Assembly (NCBI GenBank): GCA_963693305.1
Contig: OY855914.1
Location: 16,678,899 to 16,742,898, forward strand
Length of the DNA: 64,000 nucleotides
Origin: Meandrina meandrites
Lineage: Eukaryota > Cnidaria > Anthozoa > Scleractinia > Meandrinidae
Direction of reading: 5' to 3'
The notes under the pieces were generated by a model, which saw only the letters and a program-made list of their open reading frames with translations, was not told the DNA's origin and ran no database searches. This document shows positions 43,540-55,220 of the stretch, one piece after another; position 1 is the stretch's first letter, and each line of letters begins with the position of its first letter. Position numbers and translations under genes: made by a program.

Positions 43540-44255
43540 AGGCTGGTTCACACTACGGACGGAATCGGAAGCGGAGTCGGAATCGGAAGCGCAAGGAGCG
43601 TTCCGATCCAGTGTAAATAAAAAAAAACGGAATCGGAAGCGGAGTCGGAAGCTCGACGGAATCGGAGTCAGAAGGATCAGAAGAGTTTCTTTTACTTCCG
43701 CTTCCGCTTCCGTCGCATCTGATCCAGTGAGAACATGGTGAACGGAATCGGAAGCGGAAGCGGAATTATCAGCCAATCAAAAAACTATGTAGAGGTGTGT
43801 GTTATATTTTATTTCATGCATCTGGGATGTGGAACAAGTTTGTAAAACACTCGCAATCACTTTGAGAACCAAAATACAAAACTGACAACATATCAAATGT
43901 AGAGCTCTCTGTCTGACGTACGAAGTTTTCTCACAAGGTTTCCAAATTCGCCTTGACTTTTCCTTTTTAAAAATACTCCACGTACCCACAACCTTCTCCT
44001 TCTCTGGTTCCGTTGCAGACGTGTTCTTCGTCGTATGAGAAGAAAAAGCAAAAGCAAATTAAAAACAGCAGTCTTCTTCATCTCCCGGGTCCGCCATCTT
44101 GAATGTTTGCAAATGAAAGCGAGGCTTACGCTGAAAGCGAGGCTTACGATTCCGCTTCCGTCGCGCCGATTCACACTAGATCAAAACTTTCTTCCGATTC
44201 CTACTCCGCTTACGACTCCGCTTTCGTCGCTTCCGTGGCTAGTATAAACCAGGCT
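43540..44255. mobile_element. PIF/Harbinger-like MITE, 716 bp, TAA target duplication
   Basis: Left end AGGCTGGTTCACACTA and right end TAGTATAAACCAGGCT are imperfect inverses, flanked by TAA (43,537-539; 44,256-258). Both ends carry subterminal arrays of cggaatcggaagcggagtcg (left) and its inverse (right). A 3-bp TAA duplication is typical of Harbinger elements. Open frames here are by-products of the arrays. No transposase. Confidence 0.7.
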
Positions 44256-44321
44256 TAATAGCGGTGTTCAATTTCAGATACCAGCAATTTTTACTTTTTT
44301 TTTTTTCAAAATGCCACCTCA

Positions 44322-44693
44322 GTGTGTTCCAGTAATTCAGAGGTTTTATTTATATATACACCGAATGCAAATATGGCGGACCGCTCGGTTGCTGCCTGGA
44401 ACGAGCTGCATGAAAGCGAGGCTAGTGAGGCTTCGGTGTTTTGTTTTGACAATGCTTTCATAGTAAAGTCTTGGTTATTCGTCGATCTGGTGTGTTTCTT
44501 TTCGCTGCTCCTACGAGTTGCTGTGTTTCTGAATGCCACGAGAAGTGATAGAACTGTTCACAGTTTGTCTCTTAGGGAAAAGTGGATCAATGCAATTAGT
44601 TGTGACGAAAGAGAGGAGTTCGCGATCGCCGCAGGAACTATTGAGGTTTGTTCGCTACATTTCAAGTTAGAAGATCTTAGAAAATTCGTTTAA
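44322..44693 (+). pseudogene. THAP-zinc-finger-like fragment in a palindrome arm
   Basis: The frame contains HSLSLREKWINAI and EVCSLHFKLEDLRKF, resembling the second half of a THAP domain (W, then C-x2-H-F). The expected first cysteine pair appears in another frame just upstream (SCCVSECHEK near 44,514-44,544), implying a frame break or splice. THAP domains bind DNA and occur in P-element transposases and domesticated derivatives. Upstream residues (MADRSVAAWNELHESEAS) look less domain-like. Assignment is tentative. Confidence 0.4.
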
Positions 44694-45314
44694 ATGACGA
44701 GCTTATGTGGTGTCTGGTGGTGTTCTAGCACGAGTTTCATGGCCAGTACCTTCCTCAAGGTAAAGAAAAGCTCCACTTCCAAGACATCCTCCGTATCAAA
44801 AGAAGTTTTTCATGTTCGACATGTTCGGCTTTGTCCGCGTCCGATCCACTCGCACGGCATCGCACGATCAAATACTAACCAAGTGAATGAAATTCAACTG
44901 TAAAAGCTAGTAATAGTAAAAGCTAGTGAAAGCATTGAGCCAAATAAGAACAACTTGGCGCTAAATGTGATCGCTTACACATTTTCTAAGACCCTCTAAC
45001 CTGAAATGTAGCGAACAAACTTTATAGAAAGTTCTCACGGCGATCGTGAACTCCTTTCTTTCGTCTCAACAAATTGCATTGATCCACTTTTTCCCTTAGA
45101 GACAAACTGTGAACAGTTCTATCACTTCTCGTGGCATTCAAAACACAGCAACTCGTAGGAGCAGCGAAAAGAAACACACCAGATCGACGAATAACCAAGA
45201 CTTTACTATGAAAGCATTGTCAAAACAAAACACCGAAGCCTTACTAGCCTCGCTTTCATGCAGCTCGTTCCAGGCAGCAACCGAGCGGTCCGCCATATTT
45301 GCATTCGGTGTATA
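44357..45314. repeat. Large palindrome: ~335-bp arms around a ~280-bp spacer
   Basis: The left arm 44,357-44,690 and right arm 44,972-45,314 are near-identical inverses (tacaccgaatgcaaatatgg ... ggtttgttcgctacatttca). Both arms hold the THAP-like coding remnant, so the right arm has it on the minus strand. The spacer has no recognised gene. Confidence 0.8.
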
Positions 45315-45556
45315 GGTTTAAAGTAGATGGCCCCAGCTTTAAAAAGCTACCAAGAGCTTAATGGGCAATTGCATATTTTGTACCACATGAGCTGCGTATT
45401 CTACCACCATTTTGTATAAAAGAAGTCTTGAGAAGTTTTAACAAATTTAAAAACATGTTAAACGGTTGAGAAGACGTTTCCTATCACAGACACACGTGTT
45501 CGTTGTTTCTGTGCAATTTTGATGTCGCTATCGTACGTGTCTTAAATGATACTTAA

Positions 45557-48500
45557 GAGCACATGTTCACAAGAATCAAACAATATCGAAAATTCTTGGC
45601 TAGTGCCGAAAAATGGATTTCTCTTATATTCTTACCACAGGTAGGTCTTTGTGAGAAACAAATACCAGTATACTTAGTTTGGCTGAATATCGATTTGTTT
45701 TCGAGAAAATCAATAATCCTTGAAAACCGCCATATTGCCACTTTCGGAGCTCAAAATTTATGCCGAGTTTCGTAGCTTCGCGTGAAAAAATAAAGCACTC
45801 TGGAAAGAAAATACCGGCCAAATGTTGTAGAATAACATCAAATAAGTACGTGGAAAGCAATTTTAGTCCTTCGTGTCCTTTTATTTACAAAATATAATTA
45901 AATTTATTTGACAACCTTTAAAGGGGTCAAAATTGGTCAAACTTATCGTCTAATTTTAGTATGTGCGAAGCGAAATAATTGGTCAAAAATTCGGTATTTG
46001 CAAGTCAAAGGACTGTCCTTTACGACTTTAGAACGATTAGCTGGGGAAATGATTTCGTGCGTTGCTTTCGAATTTTGAAGTTGCCTAAAATTCGTGAATT
46101 AAAGTAATCGTGGAGATCCGCCGTTTATTTAAATATTTCACGCAAAGGTTGAATTCTTCCCGACGCGAACTTAACTGTGTCTAATAAAAACGTAGACATG
46201 CTTACCTTGATGTTGCTGACGTTCTATTCTTCACGATAAAACCCAAGCCCGCGGTGAAGTTAGTTAACCGATTTTCTCGACGCCATGTGTCATTAATTTC
46301 CTTGTCTTGAAGTGACATCGCTTTTTCATTCGTTCTTGAAAATTAAACACTCCAGTCTCAAGTGATCAACGTAACAGCCATGCATAGTATTTTTGCTTTA
46401 AATCAGCTTCGAACTGAGAAGCAGAGGCAGATAAACCGATTCAGTGGCAAACCGTCATTTCAAAAACCGCCATTTGTCCCGAGGTAGCTAATTTATTCAC
46501 AAGGACAATTTCACCTGAAATTGACAACCACTGCGGCGACAAAGTAAGAAGCAAGCACCGTACCTTTTTGGTATCTGGTTAAGGTATTTTGTTGTTGTTA
46601 TTTAAATTTGAGCTTAAAATTACACACAGTTGGACTGAGCAGATAAAGAAATTTCAATCAGTTCAAATAAACCACCAAAAGTTGCTAAATGTTTGCGTGC
46701 AAACGCCTTTTACTTCCGGGCCGGAAGTTCTTCTGTTGAGTTGCTTCGCTTTTCCTCACTTTTAAAATTCATATCATGGCACTTCCTTTTTAAGTTGAAA
46801 CAAAAAAAGATATAAAATAAAAGTCTTATTGTTGCCGTTAGATCGGCCGTCCGTCAATACTCAAGGATCATCCTGTAGAATCCAGACTGAGTAAGATCGA
46901 ATCTTGGGGGAGGGGGGGGGGGGGGGGGGGGGCTGAAAAGATAAAAAATTTACACGAAACAATCAAAAGACTGTGACCGGCCGATTACACGGACGACTAC
47001 CTTCCTTGCCAGGATTATAGGGGAAAGTCGCAACAGTTTGGCACTATAGTGAGAAGTTCTAATCTTTATTGGTTAATCGTTTTCAAATAATTCATCATAA
47101 TTCATCATTCTTTCGATTTCTTGCCCACTCATCCACCCTGCATGTTATTTTAATATTTGTGTTTTTACAATTGTCTGAACGCACACACTCATTTCTGAAC
47201 ATTTCAGAATTTTTTTAGAATGAAAATTACTTTCCAAAGAGCTAATATTGAAGGCAAATATCAATAATGAATAGTTATTATTTAATTATCCTGCTATTTT
47301 GACATATCACTTTTATGTAATTTATGCATATGTACATATTTTGTGTTTATTTTGGCTTTTATTTATAGTTGATGTGATGTCTTACAAGATTTTATCAACT
47401 TAATAAATGTAGAGGAAAATGCATCCCACCTCAGAAATGATGTCAAAATGCAGGAAATGGCACTTGAGAGAACCCAAATTTGCAAAATTTTCTGGGAGGG
47501 CAAGCACGAAGACCCCCCAGAGGCTTGTTCATTCGGAACTCGTCCAAGCGCCTCCGGCGCTAAAATACCTCCCAAAACATAAAAGAACCTCCCTCAACAG
47601 AATCCACCCTAAGGGCCTGAATTTACCTCATTTATTTCCTTTGCACTGACTACATCTGACTACAAAATTCTCTTGTCAGTGTCTTGTAGCTGAATTAATG
47701 GTTGCTTTCGCTTCCCTGAAAGAGTGAACACATTCATTTCCAGTGAGTTGCAAAAGTCTCGCATATCAGGCAGGATCTTAAATATTTTACTGGAAACGTT
47801 CCCAGCGACTTCCCGAGCAACGCCAGCACCATGCTCTAACCTTGTTGCACACAAGGTCATCGTCTTGTCGTTTTGCACTTATGTTTGCCACAGTTGTTGT
47901 TGAAGTGAAAAATATCGCTGTTAAGACTTAACACATTGCCCTTCTCAGGACTTGAACGAATTTCGTATCCCCATTAGCGCTTATGGTCACCCGCGCAACC
48001 CTCGCGATACATTCAAATAGCGTGTAACAACGAACTCGCATTTATTAGGCTTAAGTATTTATAGCCGAAACGTCTACGAAACAATGTAAAAAGAGTCAGT
48101 GACAATCCGTCTAACGTGAAATATGTCAACTCCCGACTCACAGACTACAAGTATCCGTTATTTAAAGTGTTTCGCATCTATGATGCATCACTGAATTGCA
48201 AGGCTAATGACCAGGGTGTTGATGTTGGGTACCCTCCCACTGCATCCCCCTATTTAAACTTATTCAGGCTGGACTCCAAGGGATGATACTTGAATATTGA
48301 CTGTAGAGTGATCAAACGGCAGCAATAAAGTTTTTTATCTCTTTGTTGCTTTAATCTAAAAAGGAAGATCTTGGAAAGTAACGATATGAATTGAATAAGG
48401 AAAAGCGAAGCACTTCCGGCACGGAAGTAAAAGGCGTCTACACGCAACCATTTTGCAAACGGTGGTCTATTTGAACTGACTTAAATTTATTTTTCTGGTC

Positions 48501-49385
48501 AGTCCAACTGTGTGTAATTTTAAGCTCAAATTTAAATAACAACAACAAAACAAAACAAAACACCTTAACAAAACACCTTAACCAGATACCAAAAAGGTAC
48601 GGTGCTTGCTTCTTATTTTGTCACGGCAGTGGTTGTCAATTTCAGGTGAAATGTTTTTGAAATGACGGTTTGTCTCCTGATTCGGTTTATCTTCCTCTGC
48701 TACTCAGTTCGAAGCTGACTTAAAGCAAAAATACCATGCATGGCTTTTACGTTGATCACTTGAGACTGGAGTGTTTTCAAGAACGAATGAAAAAGAGATG
48801 ACACTTCAAGACGAGGAAATTAATGACACATGGCGTCAGGAAAATCGTTTAGCTAACTTCACCGCGGGCTTGGGTTTTATCGTGAATAAAGAATACAACG
48901 CTTAAAATGCTTCAGCAACATCAAGGTAAGCATGTCTACGTTTTTATTAGACACGGTTAAGTTCGCGTCGGGAAGAATTCAACCTTTGCGTGAAATGTTT
49001 AAATAAACGGCGGATCTCCACGATTACTTTAATTCACGAATTTTAGGCAACTTCAAAATTCGAAAGCATCGCACGAAATCATTTCCCCATTTGCTTTCCA
49101 CGTACTTATTTCATGTCATTCTACAACATTTGGCCAGTATTTTCCTTCTAGAGTACTTTATTTTTTCACGCGAAGCTACGAAACTCGGCATAAATTTTGA
49201 GCTCCGAAAGTGGCAATATGGCGGTTTTCAAGGATTATCGATTTTCTCGAAAACAAATCGATATTCAGCCAAACTAAGTATGCTGGTATTTGTTTCTCAC
49301 AAAGACCTACCTATGGTAAGAATATAAGCGAAATCCATTTTTCGACACTTGCCGTCTTTTGTCTGACCGTTGGTAACATTGGCTC
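45557..49385. mobile_element. 3.8-kb TTAA-flanked element with >1-kb inverted arms
   Basis: The left arm ~45,557-46,848 and right arm ~48,308-49,385 are inverses (e.g. gaaaaccgccatattgccac at about 45,723 and gtggcaatatggcggttttc at about 49,208). TTAA flanks both ends (45,553-556; 49,386-389). The left arm has ~160 bp (about 45,868-46,040) missing from the right. The 1.46-kb centre contains a poly-G run (46,909-46,932) and no recognised ORF. It could be a foldback transposon or a deleted derivative of a large-TIR element. Confidence 0.65.
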
Positions 49386-49479
49386 TTAACTAGCGGAGCT
49401 TAACTTTAAGCTGTTTAAACAGAATGTGGCGAAAATAGTCCTGATCAGTATCATGCTACATAATTCAGTGTCATATCGG

Positions 49480-50530
49480 CTACTTCTTATTGCAAGTACA
49501 ACTGCTTAACACATTTGTTAAAGCATCTTTGTACGGGGCTTTACGGCGCTTAAAGTCCTCAGTTTCAATGTCAAGTGAGTCGCAGATGTCATTTAGATCA
49601 GCAATGCTAAATGTCTTTGTTAATTTCCCGTCTGCAGCTGACTTACAAAGGTTGTAGGACTTGTAGGTGATGGGATGCTGTAACTGCAGATTACCGAATA
49701 CCACCTTCTTTCTACGTGAAATGTCTTCTTCGTGTTCCTGCATTTGCTGTTCAGCCAAAAATTCTTCTACCTCGTCCGAACTGGCAGCTGCGTTTAAAGA
49801 ACCGTGTTTCTTTTTTGTTGCTGCGAGACGAGAAAAGTATGTTGCAATCTGTTGAGAACTGAGACAGTCTCCTCCAACAAATAGACGATTACCCTCATCA
49901 TCTCGTTCTCTGCGCATTTCCCGAGCAACTTGAGTTGGCGATGCCTTATTTCCCGTTTCCTCGCTAATAAGGAATTTGTCATTTAGATAGGCTTTAACAG
50001 CTGTAGAAAAACGTGTAGACTTGTGCTTTTTTAATGCCCATCCCATGGTGATACTGCTAACCTCCTTTCCACTGTGCTGAGACTCACTTGGATAATTAGC
50101 CCCGAAAAGTGGCTTTGATAGTTCTTCATTTACCATATCAGCGTAGCGAAGCCTTATGTAGTCAAACTGAGACTCCCTGTGTAAACGACGGACGTCATTT
50201 CCGACATCTAGGTGCCTCTGAAGCTCAGTTTCAGAACCAAAAGAGCAAGTACACCCGTCAGAAGGGCACTCAAATAGCGCATTCCTTTCAACGTTTTCAG
50301 TGTCTGTAGGCGAAGCCTTTTCCTCTTCGGTGTGTTTGGAACTCCTTGCCATTGTTCCGCTGGAAAAGCATGCTTCCGGAAATGCCTGTACTACCTTAAC
50401 CTTTGGAATTTCAATTGACGGCATATTGTCTTGTACCATGCGTTCTCCTTTCCAGTGTCAAATGCTTTCCAAAAGCGCATGCTACCTTCTAGTAACGAAT
50501 GTTGTGAATCTGACTAATTCCTTTTATTTT
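49480..50530 (-). pseudogene. C-terminal half of a DDE-like/C2H2 gene (3' part)
   Basis: Minus-strand frame. It begins with degraded codons near 50,530 (IKGISQIHNIRY) and after a frame break runs SIEIPKVKVVQAFPEACFSS..., a C2H2-type finger region (FECPSDGCTCSF, then ETELQRHLD), WALKKHKSTRFSTAVKAYLN, REMRRERDDEGNRLFVGGDC, and SSQQIATYFSRLAATKKKHG, ending TNVLSSCTCNKK at 49,480. The second zinc-finger histidine area reads GNDVRRLH, so one ligand may be lost. I take this as the continuation of the 55,221-57,566 gene because the strand agrees and the BEL/Pao element lies exactly between. Its likely role is DNA binding; whether transposase or host protein is unclear. Confidence 0.5.
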
Positions 50531-50748
50531 CACGTTTGTGTCAATTTGGCTGGATCTGCGTGGCATTTCTACAACGCTCATTCGGCATCCCTTTACTGGT
50601 GGATTTGCATTTTGGTTTTGGTATTATAATTTCCGACATCGCTCGTAGTTTTTTTTGTTCACCGTTAGCTTTCAACGAGCGCAGATTTCTGCAGTCAAGC
50701 CTGTTGTGTGACAGTTACATAGTTTAAAATTGTTGAGTTTGCGTGGAA

Positions 50749-51412
50749 TGGATACAATGGACGCGAACGAAGATGTGCCTGGAGATTCCGGCGATCGTGT
50801 AAGCTCTCGCTCTAGGATGCCGAGTAAACGTCTCGATCAAGAAGGTGTTCTCTTCGAAAAACTTCGCCGACTCAAGAATGAGAGAATCTGGGTATCTTTC
50901 TGCGGTTAGTGCGAGGAGGAACGAAATCGACGCGCTGTTACCAAACGAGGAAAATATTCAGCTTGTAAAGGAAAAGTTGCCCAGTTTTCTGGCTGCTGTT
51001 GAATCATTTAAGGAGGCTCATCTTGTTTATTCGTCGAATCTTCAAGACGAGACTAGCGTGGTTAGATGTCATGAACAATTTAATTTCGAGTCTTTGCAAT
51101 TAGACGACTTCTGTCAAAGAGTTCAAGAGTGGATCAGAAAAGCAGAAGAAACGCTATGTTTAAACTCTCAGATCAGCCCTGAAGATTAAGCGAGTCAGGT
51201 CGCTTCTCGGACGAATTCTAAGTCTTCAACAAGACAATCACGGCGCTCGAGTCGTAGTGGTTCGCATAGAAGCAGTACTTCGTCATTAACGGTTGCAAGA
51301 GCAAAGAAAATAGCTCGCATTGCGGAGCTGAAAGCAGAGGCAGCTGCGTTTAAGAAACGCCAAGCATTAGAAGAACAAAAGTTGCGACTACAACAGGAGC
51401 AAGATGGCTTAA
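50749..51412 (+). pseudogene. BEL/Pao gag remnant
   Basis: ATG 50749 opens MDTMDANEDVPGDSGDRVSS..., then the frame breaks near 50,870. The next frame reads RESGYLSAVSARRNEIDALL and ...FCQRVQEWIRKAEETLCLN. After a TAA at 51,187 the same frame continues with an S/R-rich stretch and a K/E/Q coiled coil (EQKLRLQQEQDGLTLEVEMQ). There it passes directly into reverse-transcriptase sequence, so the rest of gag, the zinc knuckles and the protease are deleted. Confidence 0.6.
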
Positions 51413-52110
51413 CACTGGAAGTCGAAATGCAGCGCGCCCACTGGCTGAAAAGGAAGCTTCAACGTAGCAAGGACTTGTTTAACGACTACAAAGGTTTCAT
51501 GGCGGACATCATTGCCAAGGGATACGCCTGCAAGGTTCCAGCGGATCTCCAGAAATCCAGTAACGTGAAATGGTACATACCACACCACGGAATTTATCAC
51601 CCGCACAAGCCCGGGAAGATACGCGTGGTATTTGACTGTTCTGCCAAATATCAAGGCAAGTCGCTCAATGACCTGCTGCTGAGTGGCCCGGATTTAACGA
51701 ACACTCTGTTTGGAGTCCTGATGAGATTTCGACAAGAGGGAATAGCACTCATGGCGGACATTGAATCAATGTTTTATCAAGTAAGAATTGCTGATGCGGA
51801 CTCTACTTATCTTCGCTTCCTGTGGTGGCCCGATGGCAACCTGGAAAGTGAGCTTGAAGAATATCAGATGATGGTTCACTTATTTGGAGCTGCCTCCTCT
51901 CCCACGTGCTCCAATTTTGCCTTGCGCAAAACTGCGGAAGACAACACTGAACACTTCCCAGAAGCGGTTGTGAACATAGTTAAGAACAATTTTTACGTTG
52001 ACGATTGTCTCAAATCTTTAGCGTCAGTTGACGAGGCTGCGCAACATGCAGGCGACCTGCGGTCTTTGCTTTCAAGAGGTGGTTTTAGGCTCACAAAGAA
52101 TAAGCAATAG
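51413..52110 (+). pseudogene. BEL/Pao reverse transcriptase
   Basis: From about residue 11 of the 51,382 frame: RAHWLKRKLQRSKDLFNDYK, then WYIPHHGIYHPHKPGKIRVV (motif with FDCSA), LLSGPDLTNTLFGVLMRFR, MADIESMFYQV (motif A), VHLFGAASSPTCSNFALRK (motif B) and NNFYVDDCLKS (catalytic YVDD, motif C). The catalytic residues are intact. The frame breaks at about 52,090 and continues as the connection region in another frame (LDLSKDDLPVERALGVKW). Confidence 0.8.
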
Positions 52111-53895
52111 TCGCAAGGTCCTGGAGACTATTCCTGAGGCTGAACGCACCAAGGAAGTAAAAACACTCGACCTAAGTAAGGATGACCTACCTGTTGAGAG
52201 GGCCCTCGGTGTCAAATGGTGTGTGAAAACAGACACCTTTGGAATCAAAGTGGACGTTAAGCTCAAATCACCCACACGACGTGGCATTCTTTCAGTCGTC
52301 AGTTCTCTCTACGATCCCTTGGGTCTCGCCGCACCCTTCGTATTACCGGCTAAGTGTTTGCTTCAGGACCTATGTCGAGTCAAGCTAGGATGGGGCGACC
52401 CTATTCCCACAGAGCCCAAGGTTCGCTGGGAGCGATGGATGGCAGATCTTCCTAAACTATCACAGTTTTCCGTCGAGCGCTGTGTTAAGCCCGCTGGGTT
52501 TCGACGTTATCTCGTTGAGTCAGCCAGTTGCATCATTTTTCCGATGCTTCTGAGGCCGGATTTGGATCAGTTTCTTATCTTCGTCTCACCAATGATCAGG
52601 GCGATGTTCATTGCTCATTCCTTTGTGCGAAGTCACGCGTGGCGCCTCTTAAGACAATCACGATTCCTCGCCTTGAGTTATCAGCCGCAACAGCCTCCGT
52701 CAAGCAAGACAAGGTCATAAGAAGAGAATTAGAGATAGCAGTCGACGCCCAGTCCGTTTTCCGGACAGATAGCACCGCAGTGCTGCACTATGTAAAGAAC
52801 GAGACGCGACGGTACCACTCCTTCGTAGCCAATCGGGTCGCAGTTATTCGCGATGGCTCTGAGCCCCATCAGTGGAAACATATTAGTGGTGACATAAACC
52901 CTGCTGACGACATTTCCCGTGGTTTGTCAGCCGATATCTTCCTTCGTCGAGAGCGATGGTTGACGGGGCCGGAATTCCTTTGGAAACCTGAACGCATGTG
53001 GCCAATGCAGACAGAGGCGTTAAATGAAATCTCCGACGAAGATCCTGAGGTGAAAACGGAAGTTAAAGTGTGCGCTTCCTCATTAAAGAAACTGAGCAGC
53101 CCACTTTCGGATTATTTCCAGAAATTCTCTTCCTGGACCCGCCTTAAGAAGGTTGTCGCCTGGCTCATGCGCTACAGAGAAAAGCTTCTAAATGCGAGTA
53201 AGAACAGCAAGTTGAAGCACGATGTTCCCAAATACATCACCGTTGAAGAGATGGAGAGAGCGGAGAGAGAAATTCTAAAGCATGTTCAGAGAAGAGCCTT
53301 CCCAGAGGAGCTTAACCATGCGGAGAAACCTGTTAAGAAGAGAAGCCGCCTGAACAAGCTTGATCCAATCATTATCGATGAGCTTTTATGCGTTGGTGGT
53401 CACTTGCATAAAGCGTCTTTACCCTTGGAGTCGAAGAATCAGATTATTCTCCCAAAGGAAGATCACATTACCAGATTAATAATCGACGACTATCACAGAA
53501 TTTGCGGTCATTCCGGCAGAGAACACGTCCTGGCCTTAATTAGAGAGAAGTTCTGGATCACTCAAGGAAGTTCAACTGTGAAAAGTGTCCTTGCAGAGTG
53601 CGTCAGTTGCCGTCCTCGACAGGCACCTCTTTGTAAGCAGAAAATGGCCGAAAGCCGCGTTTTGCTAGACAAGCCGCCCTTTGCTGCAGTTGGCGTCGAT
53701 TATTTTGGTCCCTTCCAAGTCCGTCGTGGGCGTTGCCTCGTGAAGAGATACGGCGTAATATTTACATGTTTAGCGATTCGAGCTGTACACATCGAGATAG
53801 CCCATAGCCTAGATACCGACTCGTTCCTGTTGGCCCTGCGACGATTTATTGCCAGGAGAGGCCAAGTGAGGGAAATTTACTCGGACAACGGGTAA
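52100..53895 (+). pseudogene. BEL/Pao connection, RNase H and integrase N-terminus
   Basis: Connection: GILSVVSSLYDPLGLAAPFV (to about 52,510), a frame break, then RNase H starting HHFSDASEAGFGSVSYLRL with FRTDSTAVLHYV and HISGDINPADDISRG. The integrase zinc finger follows (HRICGHSGREH ... CVSCRPRQ), then the catalytic core with VGVDYFGPF (first Asp) and IYSDNG (second Asp). A TAA directly after SDNG at 53,893-53,895 cuts the integrase. Frame breaks near 52,510-52,530 add to the damage. Confidence 0.8.
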
Positions 53896-54609
53896 AACTT
53901 CACCAGTGGTGAGAGGGAGTTGCGTGACGCTATTTCAGACTGGAATCAAGCAAAAATCCACAACTCTCTGTTGCAGAAGAAGATCAAGTGGTCCTTTAAC
54001 CCTCCGTACGGCTCCCACTTTGGAGGCATTTGGGAGAGATGCATTCGAACATTACGGAAGATACTTCAAGCTTTGCTACGAGAGCAACTCACCGATGATG
54101 AGAGTTTAACTACCCTGATGTGCGAGGTCGAAAGTATCATGAATAGTCGACCCATCACGACCGTGTCCAGTGATCCTACTGACGTAGAGCCCCTAACACC
54201 AAACCACCTTTTGTTGCTCAAATCAGAAATAATTCCACCCCCTGGTCTATTCAAGAAGGAAGAGTTGCTTTCGCGCCGTCGGTGGAAGCAAGTACAATAT
54301 CTCGCGGATATTTTCTGGAGAAGATGGAGCAAAGAATACCTTCCCCTCCTACAACTCAGACAAAAGTGGGTACACCCCAAAAGGAATTTGGCAGTTGGTG
54401 ATGTCGTTATGGTCGCGGGTGAAACTTCGCATCGCAATTCCTGGCCGCTAGGAAGAGTCGTTGAAACCTTTCCTGACAAAAGAGGTTTCGTTCGCCGAGT
54501 GAAAGTGCTACCAAGTCAGCTGTGTATGAAAGGCCTGTTGACAAGCTCTGCCTTCTGGTTGAATATTCAAGCAAAGAGGACATGGACACTAAGACCTAAG
54601 AGACATTAA
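53896..54609 (+). pseudogene. BEL/Pao integrase C-terminal part
   Basis: Continues in frame after the [23 protein letters not shown], then [20 protein letters not shown] (third catalytic Glu in GIWER), [30 protein letters not shown], and the BEL-type tail [20 protein letters not shown] and [20 protein letters not shown]. The C-terminus may be frameshifted near 54,540, where the D/N-x-R-P motif expected after VRRVKV is lost. Confidence 0.75.
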
Positions 54610-54985
54610 GTTAACATTTAGATAGTTTTGCTTTGGATGCGCATTTGCATTGCGTGTTTATTTCTGTGTCGTTATTTTGTTTTCATTCGCGTAGGTCTGT
54701 TTACTTTTCGCGATTGTACTTAGGTTTTTCAATAGTTATCAGCTGGTGTTAAGATCCAAGCGTCTATTGTAAGTGATTCGCTTAGTAATCTCACACTTAG
54801 GGGCCGGGATGTTGGATCTAATACCCGGTGCACGGTAATTGGGTCCCATAGGATACTCCCACAGGAATCTCGTGTTAGTAATCATTTGCATTTTGGTTTT
54901 GGTATTATAATTTCCGACATCGCTCGTAGTTTTTTGTTCACCGTTAGCTTTCAACGAGCGCATATTTCTGTAGTCAAGCCTGTTG

Positions 54986-55220
54986 TTACAGAGTTACTCT
55001 TTTGCGGCCACAGCGCCAGAACAATGCAAGTTTTAAGGTTTCGCTTGTTTTCACCACTGTATGTCAATTTTGTATATTTCATAGGTTTTTTTTATTTTAT
55101 TTTCAGTTTAAACCTCATTGCATCGGCTCATTTCATTACATCTACCTCGTCAATCTACTTCATCTATGTCATCCATCGTAATGTATCCTGAAGTTCAGTA
55201 ATTAAATGGTTAATGAGCGT
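54986..55220. other. Unassigned DNA between the right LTR segment and the DDE-like gene
   Basis: About 230-280 bp belong neither to the shared LTR segment nor to the gene. They could be an extended LTR, an extra insertion, or the element's 3' end. No coding sequence seen. Confidence 0.4.

Larger units (their letters stand above)
50603..54985 (+). mobile_element. BEL/Pao LTR retrotransposon, decayed
   Basis: Direct repeats of ~102 bp (50,603-50,706 and 54,884-54,985; atttgcattttggttttgg ... gcctgttg) mark the LTRs, between which lie gag and pol remnants on the plus strand. The domain order RT, RNase H, integrase with its zinc finger and the YVDD active site are those of BEL/Pao. Frame breaks, stops and a gag-pol deletion make it inactive. 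LTR outer boundaries are uncertain because the flanks of the shared segment differ. It is inserted in the minus-strand DDE-like gene. Confidence 0.8.

Noticed and set aside
43451..43776. Open frames on both strands rich in E/S/D repeats
   Set aside because: They are produced by the cggaatcggaagcgg arrays of the Harbinger-like MITE.
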